A stretch of 12,380 nt of DNA, from assembly GCA_030608985.1 (NCBI GenBank), contig JAUWDC010000009.1, positions 1 through 12,380 on the forward strand, read 5' to 3'. Below the pieces are notes generated by a model, which saw only the letters and a list, made by a program, of their open reading frames with translations, had not been told where the DNA came from and did no database searches. Shown piece by piece: positions 1-6,791 of this stretch (the stretch's first letter is position 1; every line of letters starts with the position of its first letter). Source of the stretch: Desulfobia sp. (lineage in GTDB: Bacteria > Desulfobacterota > Desulfobulbia > Desulfobulbales > SURF-16). A program made the position numbers and the translations under genes.

Positions 1-1
1 T

Positions 2-220
2 AGCACCCATCATTACAGCAGTTTTAAACAGATATCTAAAACAAAATTCCAGTTTCTTGTCGGGATGGTTCTTTTACTCATGGTCATCGCAACGGAACCT
101 CAAGTAACACTTTTTCTGCTTGGAGTAGTGTATGTCCTATCTGGACCTCTGGCGGGGGGGTATCGGGTACTGGTTCGTAACAGAAAGAAAATTACTAATA
201 AGCAGAAAAAACCTATGTAA
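2..220 (+). CDS. pssA: CDP-diacylglycerol-serine O-phosphatidyltransferase, C-terminal end (partial)
   Basis: This is a 72-codon open frame from the window edge to a TAA stop; the start and the catalytic CDP-alcohol motif lie upstream of the window. The visible part has a basic stretch (HHYSSFKQISKTKFQF), a hydrophobic segment, the sequence ATEPQVTLFLLG, the short motif YVLSGP and a lysine/arginine-rich tail. That pattern matches the C-terminus of bacterial PssA, which makes phosphatidylserine from CDP-diacylglycerol and serine in the inner membrane. The gene order pssA-leuA is common in Deltaproteobacteria, often behind ilvC and psd, and supports the call. A run of seven G at 154-160 lies in the codons for Ala-Gly-Gly and the frame is intact across it. 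Identity rests on a short fragment plus context. Confidence 0.8.
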   Translation, partial: STHHYSSFKQISKTKFQFLVGMVLLLMVIATEPQVTLFLLGVVYVLSGPLAGGYRVLVRNRKKITNKQKKPM

Positions 221-229
221 AAAAATAGT

Positions 230-266
230 GGAGAATCTGGTTTGTTACTCTCCCTGTTGTGAGGGA
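230..266 (+). promoter_or_regulatory. Possible alternative hairpins at the leuA ribosome-binding site
   Basis: The leuA Shine-Dalgarno GAGGG (261-265) lies inside a small hairpin in which TCCCT (251-255) pairs with AGGGA (262-266) around a 6-base loop. An upstream GGAGA (230-234) can instead pair with TCTCC (249-253), which uses part of the same strand and would free the ribosome-binding site. Both stems are only 5 bp, so this may be chance. No leucine-rich leader peptide and no T-box are visible. Confidence 0.25.
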
Positions 267-270
267 AAAA

Positions 271-1797
271 ATGACTCAAGAAAAAGATAAAGTTTTTATT
301 TTCGATACAACCTTGCGTGATGGTGAGCAATCTCCTGGCGCAACAATGAATATGCAGGAGAAGTTTCGTCTTGCCCAGCAGCTTGTAAAATTAAATATAG
401 ATATAATCGAAGCTGGATTCCCTGTGGCATCAGCGGGTGATTTTGACTGTGTCAAAAATATAGCCGATAATATTAAGGGTGTACAGGTGACCGGTTTAGC
501 GCGCACAAATCAAAAGGATATTGATGCTGCGTGGGAGGCTTTAAAAAATGGGGAAAACCCCAGGATCCATACCTTTCTGGCCACCTCTGATATCCATTTG
601 AAGCATAAGCTGAAAATGACTCGTGATCAGGTGCTTGATCTTGCTGTTTCCTCGGTAAAATATGCTGCCTCAAAAACTCCTAATGTTGAGTTTTCCGCTG
701 AAGATGCCACGCGAAGCGATCTTGATTTTGTCTGCCGTGTTTTTGAAGCCGTTATTAATGCAGGGGCAAAAATTCTGAATTTTCCAGATACAACCGGATA
801 TGCCCTGCCTGATGAATTTGCCGCTCAGATCCGATACCTGATTGAAAATATTCCAAACATTGATCAGGCAGTCTTGAGTGTTCATTGCCATAATGATCTT
901 GGACTTGCTGTTGCCAACTCTCTGGCTGCTATTAAGGCCGGAGTGAGGCAGGTAGAAACGACTTTGAACGGAATTGGTGAAAGAGCCGGTAATACCGCCA
1001 TGGAAGAGCTGGTGATGGCGATCAGAACCAGGGCTGATCTTATGGATGTACGTACTGATATTGCCACAGAATATATCCATCCTTCAAGCCGTATGGTGAG
1101 TTCAATTACCGGGATGCCTGTACAACCGAATAAGGCAATTGTCGGAGCCAATGCCTTTGCCCATGAATCGGGAATTCATCAGGATGGAGTACTTAAAGAG
1201 AGGACTACATATGAAATCATGAATCCCTGCGATATCGGTTTGAGTGAAGGAGGAAGTCTTGTTCTTGGAAAACATTCAGGAAGGCATGCCCTGAAAGACA
1301 GACTCAAAACGATGGGATATGCTGCGTTGACCGATGTGGAGCTTAACAGGGTTTTTTCCCGTTTTAAAGAATTGGCTGACGTGAAAAAAGATATGGTTGA
1401 TGAAGATCTGGAAGCTATTCTTCTTGATGAAGTTATTCAGATCCCGGAAATCTATCAACTTATCTCACTTGGTGCTATGAGTGGCAATAAAACCATGCCT
1501 GCTTCAGCTGTGAAGTTGATGGTGAATGGGATTGAAAAACAAGGTGCTGCCATTGGTGTCGGCCCAATTGACAGTGCATTTCGGGCCATTGCTGAATTGA
1601 CAGGAACCAGGAGTAAACTTCTCTATTTTGCAGTGAGTTCCATTACCGGCGGTACGGATGCCCAGGGAGAAGTCATGGTCAGGGTTGAGGATGATGGCAA
1701 GATTGTTGTCGGTCAGGGTGCAGATCCTGATATTATTACAGCTGCAGCCAAAGCTTACCTGAAGGCCTTGAATCGATTGGAGTATTTGAAAAAATGA
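271..1797 (+). CDS. leuA: 2-isopropylmalate synthase
   Basis: This enzyme condenses acetyl-CoA with 2-oxoisovalerate, the first committed step of leucine synthesis, in the cytoplasm. The 508-residue product has the usual length for the long, leucine-regulated LeuA type. The catalytic barrel begins with FDTTLRDGEQSPG (residues 11-23). Metal-binding residues are visible as D12, H205 and H207 (SVHCHNDLG) and N241 (LNGIGERAGN). HESGIHQDG in the linker region and a complete C-terminal regulatory domain (about residues 365-505) follow, the latter with GGTDAQGEV. I chose ATG 271 because GAGGG lies 5 bases upstream; a GTG at 259 would add four residues but place the Shine-Dalgarno inside the gene. 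The gene follows pssA after 50 bases and precedes asd; leuC, leuD and leuB are not in the window. Homocitrate and citramalate synthases are relatives, but length and motifs fit LeuA best. Confidence 0.96.
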   Translation: MTQEKDKVFIFDTTLRDGEQSPGATMNMQEKFRLAQQLVKLNIDIIEAGFPVASAGDFDCVKNIADNIKGVQVTGLARTNQKDIDAAWEALKNGENPRIHTFLATSDIHLKHKLKMTRDQVLDLAVSSVKYAASKTPNVEFSAEDATRSDLDFVCRVFEAVINAGAKILNFPDTTGYALPDEFAAQIRYLIENIPNIDQAVLSVHCHNDLGLAVANSLAAIKAGVRQVETTLNGIGERAGNTAMEELVMAIRTRADLMDVRTDIATEYIHPSSRMVSSITGMPVQPNKAIVGANAFAHESGIHQDGVLKERTTYEIMNPCDIGLSEGGSLVLGKHSGRHALKDRLKTMGYAALTDVELNRVFSRFKELADVKKDMVDEDLEAILLDEVIQIPEIYQLISLGAMSGNKTMPASAVKLMVNGIEKQGAAIGVGPIDSAFRAIAELTGTRSKLLYFAVSSITGGTDAQGEVMVRVEDDGKIVVGQGADPDIITAAAKAYLKALNRLEYLKK

Positions 1798-1801
1798 AAG
1801 A

Positions 1802-1886
1802 AGCTGTAAGCTTTTAGCCGTTAGCTGTTAGGTCAGGAAATCAATAAGAAACATAGCGTCCTAAACGCTGATAGCTGATAGATAGA
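1802..1886. repeat. Degenerate 7-bp tandem repeat with dyad symmetry
   Basis: Between leuA and asd the left arm reads in 7-base steps: AGCTGTA, AGCTTTT, AGCCGTT, AGCTGTT, AGGTCAG (1802-1836). The right arm continues the pattern as CGCTGAT, AGCTGAT, AGATAGA (1866-1886). Arms 1811-1832 and 1860-1881 are also imperfect inverted repeats: 15 of 22 positions are complementary, or 18 with G-U pairs, around a 27-base spacer. The right arm ends just before the asd Shine-Dalgarno. This looks like a dispersed heptamer repeat; its function is unknown. Confidence 0.6.
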
Positions 1887-1900
1887 ATGAAGGAGTAAAC

Positions 1901-2923
1901 ATGACTACTAAATCATATAATGTTGCTGTGGCTGGTGCTACTGGTGCTGTTGGTGGTGCTATGCTTGATGTTCTTACTCGCCGAGATTTTCCCATCAAGG
2001 AGTTGCGCCTTCTTGCTTCCGAACGATCTGTTGGTAAGAAATTAAAGTTCAGGGACCAGGAGATTGCTGTACAACTTCTCAGCAAAGAGGCATTTGAAGG
2101 GATTGATATAGCGCTTTTTTCTGCAGGGGCTTCTCGTTCATTGGATTTTGCTCCGGCAGCAGCGGCAGCAGGGGCTGTTGTCGTGGATAATTCCAGTGCG
2201 TACAGAATGGATCCTGATATTCCTCTTGTTGTTCCCGAGGTGAATCCTGGAGCAATCGCCCAGTATACAAACAGGGGAATAATCGCCAATCCCAATTGTT
2301 CCACTATACAGATGCTGGTTGCATTAAAACCCATCTATGACAAAGTTGGAATCAAACGAATAGTTGTTTCAACGTATCAGGCTGTTTCAGGAACAGGCGC
2401 CAATGCTATTGCAGAACTGCAAAATCAGGTAAAGGCCTATGCAGCTGGAGAGCCAATTACGAAAGAGGTATATCCCCATCAGATTGCTTTTAACTGTCTG
2501 CCTCATATTGACTCATTCTTAGAGAGTGGCTACACCAAAGAAGAGATGAAAATGGTCAATGAGACCAGGAAAATATTTGATGACAGCACGATTGGTGTGA
2601 CTGCAACAACGGTCAGGGTTCCTGTGACATATGGCCATTCCGAATCTGTTAATATTGAAACAAAGAAGAAAATCAGTGCGGAAGAAGTGAAAGAACTTAT
2701 GAAAAATGCTCCCGGTGTCTTGTTGGTTGATAACCCTCAGGAATGTCAATATCCGCTGGCACTGGACTGCGAAGGTAAGTTCGAAACACTTGTCGGACGA
2801 ATTCGTGAAGACGAGTCTATTGACAATGGCATCAACATGTGGATTGTCTCAGACAATATTCTGAAAGGCGCAGCTCTCAATACTGTCCAGATTGCAGAGG
2901 TCCTGATTAAGGATTATCTGTAA
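1901..2923 (+). CDS. asd: Aspartate-semialdehyde dehydrogenase
   Basis: This enzyme reduces aspartyl phosphate to aspartate semialdehyde with NADPH, the branch point to lysine/diaminopimelate, threonine and methionine. The 340-residue product is normal for the family. It has an N-terminal nucleotide-binding glycine motif (AGATGAVGG, near residues 10-18), SAGASRSLDFAP, DNSSAYRM, and the catalytic cysteine C133 in NPNCST. STYQAVSGTGANAI follows, and a candidate catalytic histidine H246 lies in VPVTYGHSES. ATG 1901 is preceded by AAGGAG (1890-1895) at 5-base spacing. The gene is 103 bases downstream of leuA and may be cotranscribed with it, although a structured repeat lies between. Sequence style fits the Gram-positive/deltaproteobacterial Asd branch rather than the enterobacterial one. 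Confidence 0.95.
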   Translation: MTTKSYNVAVAGATGAVGGAMLDVLTRRDFPIKELRLLASERSVGKKLKFRDQEIAVQLLSKEAFEGIDIALFSAGASRSLDFAPAAAAAGAVVVDNSSAYRMDPDIPLVVPEVNPGAIAQYTNRGIIANPNCSTIQMLVALKPIYDKVGIKRIVVSTYQAVSGTGANAIAELQNQVKAYAAGEPITKEVYPHQIAFNCLPHIDSFLESGYTKEEMKMVNETRKIFDDSTIGVTATTVRVPVTYGHSESVNIETKKKISAEEVKELMKNAPGVLLVDNPQECQYPLALDCEGKFETLVGRIREDESIDNGINMWIVSDNILKGAALNTVQIAEVLIKDYL

Positions 2924-2925
2924 GT

Positions 2926-2998
2926 CTCTCACAGAGGCACAGAGTTCACAGAGACTTTTTTTGTTTTTCTCTCTGTGTCTCTGCGAGCTCTGTGAGAG
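2926..2998. repeat. CACAGAG/CTCTGTG hairpin repeat downstream of asd
   Basis: Three direct copies of CACAGAG (2930-2936, 2938-2944, 2947-2953) are followed by a T-rich loop and three inverted copies (CTCTGTG 2971-2977, CTCTGCG 2979-2985, CTCTGTG 2988-2994). Outer arms 2926-2936 and 2988-2998 are perfectly complementary over 11 bp, and inner arms 2947-2954 and 2970-2977 over 8 bp. The T-run lies in the loop and not after the stem, so this is not a canonical intrinsic terminator. CACAGAG-type intergenic repeats occur in many environmental bacterial genomes, which is recalled and not searched. The RNA hairpin may still stabilise the asd mRNA 3' end or attenuate readthrough. Confidence 0.75.
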
Positions 2999-3050
2999 CT
3001 TAACTTTCATAAGTTCGTTATGACTCCTTGTCATGGAGGTTACATAGCAA

Positions 3051-3071
3051 ATGCTTAATACATGCGAATAA
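3051..3071 (+). promoter_or_regulatory. Possible six-codon coupling ORF at the rsmD start
   Basis: rsmD has no Shine-Dalgarno at a usable distance from its ATG (3062). GGAGG at 3035-3039 is instead 11 bases before an earlier ATG (3051), which opens a six-codon frame (MLNTCE) ending with TAA at 3069-3071, just past the rsmD start. Ribosomes ending there could restart on rsmD. The idea rests on spacing alone. Confidence 0.2.
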
Positions 3072-3646
3072 TCGCCGGAATTGCCCGTGGCCGAAAACTT
3101 ATTTCTCCTGGAGCTAAAGGTGGGAAAAATGAAATACGGCCAACGTCTGATCGAGCCAGAGAGGCACTGTTCAACATTCTGGGAAGCGATGTGTGCGGGG
3201 CCAGAGTCCTTGATCTTTTCGCAGGTACAGGGGCCTTGGGGCTTGAGGCGTTGAGTCGAGGGGCTGATTCCGCTGTCTTTATTGATAAAAGTCAGACCGC
3301 TATTGGAATGATTAACAAGAATATTCAGCGGACAGGTTTTTCCGATAAAGTGACTATTCTCAAGCGGGATTTGTCAAAAAAAAACTTTCTTGACAGCAAA
3401 TATATCCCAGGCAAAGGTTTTTCCTTAGTTTTTATGGATCCTCCTTATAGGACAGATCTTGCGATAGAACTTCTTTCCCTGCTTGGGAGAGGGTCATATA
3501 TCGTGAGACATGGTGTTGTCGTGGCAGAATCGAGTGTAAACGTCCAACTACCGGAGAAAACAGGACTACTGAAATGCTACGATAAACGTCAATATGGAGA
3601 AACGGCATTCTGGCTGTATCTGTTGCAGAATAGGAACAAAATATGA
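3062..3646 (+). CDS. rsmD: 16S rRNA (guanine(966)-N(2))-methyltransferase
   Basis: This is an S-adenosylmethionine-dependent enzyme that methylates G966 of 16S rRNA during 30S assembly. The 194-residue product has the family start MRIIAGIARGRKL, the RPTSDRAREALFNIL block (residues 26-40), the methyl-donor motif VLDLFAGTGALGLEAL (49-64) and the catalytic DPPY (126-129). The N-terminal match fixes the start at ATG 3062 although a nearby Shine-Dalgarno is lacking. Its TGA overlaps the coaD ATG as ATGA, a pairing of rsmD with coaD that is very common in bacteria. A run of nine A at 3376-3384 lies within the gene; the frame continues correctly through it. Confidence 0.95.
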   Translation: MRIIAGIARGRKLISPGAKGGKNEIRPTSDRAREALFNILGSDVCGARVLDLFAGTGALGLEALSRGADSAVFIDKSQTAIGMINKNIQRTGFSDKVTILKRDLSKKNFLDSKYIPGKGFSLVFMDPPYRTDLAIELLSLLGRGSYIVRHGVVVAESSVNVQLPEKTGLLKCYDKRQYGETAFWLYLLQNRNKI

Positions 3647-4161
3647 CTATAGATCAAGCAGAAAGTGCAAGTGAAGAAAAAAAGATTGCAATTTACCCAG
3701 GGACGTTTGATCCTATTACAATGGGGCACCTCGATATTGTAAAACGGGCTGCGGAACTTTTTGATAAGGTTATAATTGCCATTGCCCGTAATCCTGCCAA
3801 AACAACACTCTTTTCTGTTGAAGAGAGGTTGAAGATGATTCAAGATTGTTTCCCTGCCGAAAATAAAAAAATTCAAGTCGTAGCAGTTCAGGGGCTTATA
3901 GTTAATTATGCCAAGAGTGTGGGCGCTAGAGCTCTCGTTAAAGGTTTACGAGCTCTTTCCGATTTCGATTATGAATTTCAACTCGCTTTGATGAATCGAA
4001 GAATGGAAAGGGATGTCGAGACAGTATTTCTAATGACAGGACTTCGCTGGATTTACATAAGCTCGAGTATTGTCAAAGATGTTGCCAGTCATGGTGGTGA
4101 TGTCAATGGCCTTGTTCCTGATCATGTAGGCGATAAACTCAGGGCACATTTTTCAAAGTAG
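3643..4161 (+). CDS. coaD: Phosphopantetheine adenylyltransferase
   Basis: This enzyme transfers AMP from ATP to 4'-phosphopantetheine to form dephospho-CoA, the penultimate step of coenzyme A synthesis. The 172-residue product has the nucleotidyltransferase motif YPGTFDPITMGH (residues 18-29, with TMGH as the (T/H)xGH signature), VKGLRALSDFDYE (99-111) and the nucleotide-binding SSSIVKD (140-146). It carries about 13 extra acidic residues ahead of the usual beginning of the domain. No other in-frame start lies closer, and AGGA (3632-3635) is correctly spaced for ATG 3643, so the extension seems real. The first four bases overlap the rsmD stop. The next gene begins 5 bases after its stop, implying cotranscription with the molybdoenzyme. 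Confidence 0.96.
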   Translation: MTIDQAESASEEKKIAIYPGTFDPITMGHLDIVKRAAELFDKVIIAIARNPAKTTLFSVEERLKMIQDCFPAENKKIQVVAVQGLIVNYAKSVGARALVKGLRALSDFDYEFQLALMNRRMERDVETVFLMTGLRWIYISSSIVKDVASHGGDVNGLVPDHVGDKLRAHFSK

Positions 4162-4166
4162 AAATT

Positions 4167-6314
4167 ATGAAACTGAATTTGACTCGCCGGGCCTTTTTGA
4201 AACGTTCCTCCATTGCTGCCGCCGCTTTTTCCTTGTCGGATCATCTGTCTCCTTCTTTTGTCTCTTCTGCCTCTTCAGGCTCCCACAGTAACACAGAAAT
4301 AATACCCACTGTCTGTGGACTCTGTAAAGCCCGCTGCCTCGTAGAAGGTGTAATCAGGAATGGCCGTCTTCACCATATTCAAGGGAACGGTAAAAGTCCA
4401 TTTAACGGAACAAAAGTGTGTGCACGTGGATTGGCTGCTGTAAAGCTACTGTATGATCCTGATCGATTGAAATACCCTTTAAAGCGTTCAGGGCGAAGAG
4501 GCGAGGGGAGATGGACCAGGATAAGTTGGCAGGAAGCCATAACTGTTGTCAGCAGTGAAATTAAAAGAGTGCTGGCATCGAGAGGGCCGGAAGGGCTGGC
4601 ATTGTTGGCTGGAGGTTCTTCTTCCTGGTACATAAGAAAACTATTTCAGGAAATGGATGTTCCGCATATTTATGATGCATCCTGGAACTATTGTGACAGT
4701 ATTCGCAATATTGCCTACGAATCAGTCTTTGGTGATTCTCCTGGAGATTTTCATAGTCTTGATTACACCAATACTCGCTGTATTGTTCTTATGGGTTCCC
4801 ATCTTGGCGAAAATGTTCAGGTTCCGGAGTTGAAAAAATTTACAGAAGCTCTGGAAAAAGGTTCTCAATTAATTGTTGTTGACCCCCGTTATTCTGCTCC
4901 TGCCAATAAAGCCGGCTATTATCTCCCTATAAAACCAGGAACTGATACAGCGCTTATTCTTGGCTGGCTCCATCATATTATTGATAATGAGCTTTATGAT
5001 GAGTCATGGGTACGAGACAATATTGAGGGGTTCGATCAGTTAAAAGAACATGTCAGCCAGTATTCACTTGAACGGGTAGAGGCCATCACGGATATTCCTG
5101 TCCAGCAGATTCGTGAAACTGCAAACCTTATGTCTTACCACGCACCTGCAACAATTATCCATCCAGGGGGGCATGGAGGCTGGTATGGGAATGATGTACA
5201 GCGGATAAGGAGTCTGGCTATCCTGACAGCTGTCCTTGGTTCCTGGGGAGCTACAGGTGGAATTAAACCACCAGTCAAGAGAGAAAATGAACGTCTTGCT
5301 CCATTTAAACTGCCCCAACAAAATTCATCTTTTTCATTATTGAGAAATAAAATATTGCGAGGTGATATAGGGGTTGTTGGTTGTTGGGGGCAGAATCCTC
5401 TCCAGAATCATCCCTTGCCCTATAAAACTATCGATGCTTTTAATAAAGCAGATTTTATTTTTGCAACAGATGTACTGCCAACAGAATCAATTCTCTATGC
5501 TGATATTGTCCTTCCCGAAACAACCTTTCTAGAGCGCTACGATATGCTTGAGAGCTGGGTGAGTGACAATCAGTCTGTGATTGCAAGTAGATTCCCTGTT
5601 GTTGCCCCTCATTTTGAATCCAGGGATCCATACTGGATTGTCCAGCAACTGAGTAGGCAGATAGGTAAAGGGAGAATGTTTGGTCATTCCGGAGTTGAAG
5701 AATTCCTCGACTTTCAGCTTCGTCAGGTTGATTCTTCACTTCAGGAATTGTCAAAAAATAATGGGTTTATTCGTTTGCCTGATCTTGAGGACAATAATGG
5801 GGTGGACTGGGAAAGGAGGTCTTTTCCAACTTCAAGTGGAAAAATTGAGGCCGCCTCCATGTATTTCCAGAAACATGGATGGTCACCCATGCCAACTTAT
5901 GAGCCGATTGATTCTCCTCCTTCTGGTTTTTTCAGACTGCTTTACGGTCGCTCGCCTGTGCATTCTCTTACCCAGACATGCAATAATACTTGGCTCAATC
6001 ATGAATCTCCTGAAAATGAAATCTGGGTAAACGATACTGTTGCCAAGACAATGGGCTTAGCTGAAGGAGAAAATATTATACTTGAAAATCAGGATGGAAT
6101 ACGTTCCATCACAGCCATTAGAGTTAAGGTGACACCGGGAATTCGACAGGACTGTGTGTATGTGGCCCATGGATATGGAGCCCGGTCTTCTCTACTCAGC
6201 CAAGGCTTTAATCGGGGTGTTTCTGATACATATCTCATGACACGCAGTAAAAAAGATCCGATTAGCGGTGTTCGGGGGATGCGTACTAACTTTGTTCGAT
6301 TCCGCAAAAGTTAG
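4167..6314 (+). CDS. Tat-exported molybdopterin oxidoreductase, PsrA/PhsA-like catalytic subunit
   Basis: This is a 715-residue member of the DMSO-reductase superfamily, predicted to act in the periplasm. A twin-arginine signal is clear (LTRRAFLKRS, residues 5-14, then an alanine-rich stretch). A [4Fe-4S] motif follows as C50-x2-C53-x3-C57-x27-C85. The molybdopterin domain spans about residues 100-480. C176 (SWNYCDS) sits where polysulfide/thiosulfate reductases place the cysteine ligand of molybdenum. The C-terminal cofactor-binding domain covers about 585-712 (LYGRSPVHS, VYVAHGYGARS). It is slightly shorter than typical PsrA/PhsA. Only 5 bases separate it from coaD, and Rieske and cytochrome b genes follow; a PsrB-like ferredoxin, an NrfD-like anchor and a TorD-like chaperone are absent. 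Substrate cannot be read from sequence: polysulfide, thiosulfate, tetrathionate and arsenic compounds are family options. The superfamily call is very secure and the substrate is open. Confidence 0.9.
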   Translation: MKLNLTRRAFLKRSSIAAAAFSLSDHLSPSFVSSASSGSHSNTEIIPTVCGLCKARCLVEGVIRNGRLHHIQGNGKSPFNGTKVCARGLAAVKLLYDPDRLKYPLKRSGRRGEGRWTRISWQEAITVVSSEIKRVLASRGPEGLALLAGGSSSWYIRKLFQEMDVPHIYDASWNYCDSIRNIAYESVFGDSPGDFHSLDYTNTRCIVLMGSHLGENVQVPELKKFTEALEKGSQLIVVDPRYSAPANKAGYYLPIKPGTDTALILGWLHHIIDNELYDESWVRDNIEGFDQLKEHVSQYSLERVEAITDIPVQQIRETANLMSYHAPATIIHPGGHGGWYGNDVQRIRSLAILTAVLGSWGATGGIKPPVKRENERLAPFKLPQQNSSFSLLRNKILRGDIGVVGCWGQNPLQNHPLPYKTIDAFNKADFIFATDVLPTESILYADIVLPETTFLERYDMLESWVSDNQSVIASRFPVVAPHFESRDPYWIVQQLSRQIGKGRMFGHSGVEEFLDFQLRQVDSSLQELSKNNGFIRLPDLEDNNGVDWERRSFPTSSGKIEAASMYFQKHGWSPMPTYEPIDSPPSGFFRLLYGRSPVHSLTQTCNNTWLNHESPENEIWVNDTVAKTMGLAEGENIILENQDGIRSITAIRVKVTPGIRQDCVYVAHGYGARSSLLSQGFNRGVSDTYLMTRSKKDPISGVRGMRTNFVRFRKS

Positions 6315-6326
6315 AGGGTTATTTTG

Positions 6327-6737
6327 GTGAAAGAAAGAAGATCTTTTCTGGAAAATTCCTGGTTCTGGGTAAAGTTGTCTGCAACTGCTGCCCTGTGTTA
6401 CCCTCTTTTTCGTTTTCTTCATTATCGGGTTCCCAAAAAGCCAAGACTTGTAAGGGTCAATCAACAGCTTCTGGAAGGAGAAGTGTACCTTGCTCCTGAC
6501 TTTGCTCTTTTCCAGGGTGCGACACATGCCTGGGCCGTATCCCGGACCTGTACTCACCTCGGGTGCCGCCTGAATTATAATGAAGAAGAAAATCTTTTAA
6601 TCTGCCCATGTCACAAGAGCAAGTTCACCACCGAAGGAAAAATGGTTGCCGGCCCGGCTGTGAAGGATCTTCCAGGCTTTAAAGCCGAGAAAATGACAGG
6701 TGATGGTAAGGGGTATGTCGTAACGCTGTTTGGCTAA
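6327..6737 (+). CDS. Rieske [2Fe-2S] protein with N-terminal membrane anchor
   Basis: This is a small electron-transfer subunit of the kind found in cytochrome bc/b6f complexes. Counting from the TTG at 6324, a twin-arginine-like RRSFL (residues 5-9) leads into one hydrophobic segment (about 13-32), then a periplasmic Rieske fold. Box I is CTHLGC (C76, H78, C81) and box II is CPCHKS (C94, C96, H97). Both cluster cysteines, both histidines and the two extra cysteines of the stabilising disulfide are therefore present. The usual glycine after the box II histidine is lysine. Start is ambiguous: GAGGG (6314-6318) serves either TTG 6324 (5 bases) or GTG 6327 (8 bases), and I prefer GTG. It begins just after the molybdoenzyme stop, so the two are very probably one transcript. 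The sequence is unlike the AioB small subunit in having this bc-type layout and a cytochrome b partner. Confidence 0.93.
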   Translation: MKERRSFLENSWFWVKLSATAALCYPLFRFLHYRVPKKPRLVRVNQQLLEGEVYLAPDFALFQGATHAWAVSRTCTHLGCRLNYNEEENLLICPCHKSKFTTEGKMVAGPAVKDLPGFKAEKMTGDGKGYVVTLFG

Positions 6738-6791
6738 TGAGTCTGTCGGTTAAATTCAAAAGTTCAGGATGTTAATGAATATTGCTGCTAA

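Noticed and set aside
259..270. GTG 259 as the leuA start
   Set aside because: ATG 271 has GAGGG at 5 bases, and the extra residues would contain that ribosome site.
221..270. Leucine attenuator or T-box upstream of leuA
   Set aside because: The 50-base gap has no leucine-codon leader peptide, no terminator and no T-box sequence.
2849..3034. Minus-strand 61-codon frame across the end of asd and the following gap
   Set aside because: It is the translation of the CACAGAG-type repeat (containing LCELCASV) plus antisense asd, a typical phantom reading frame of this repeat, with no Shine-Dalgarno or family resemblance.
4167..6737. Arsenite oxidase AioA/AioB pair
   Set aside because: The large subunit has a four-cysteine [4Fe-4S] motif and a candidate cysteine ligand, and is about 100 residues shorter than AioA. 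The Rieske protein is bc-like and followed by cytochrome b.
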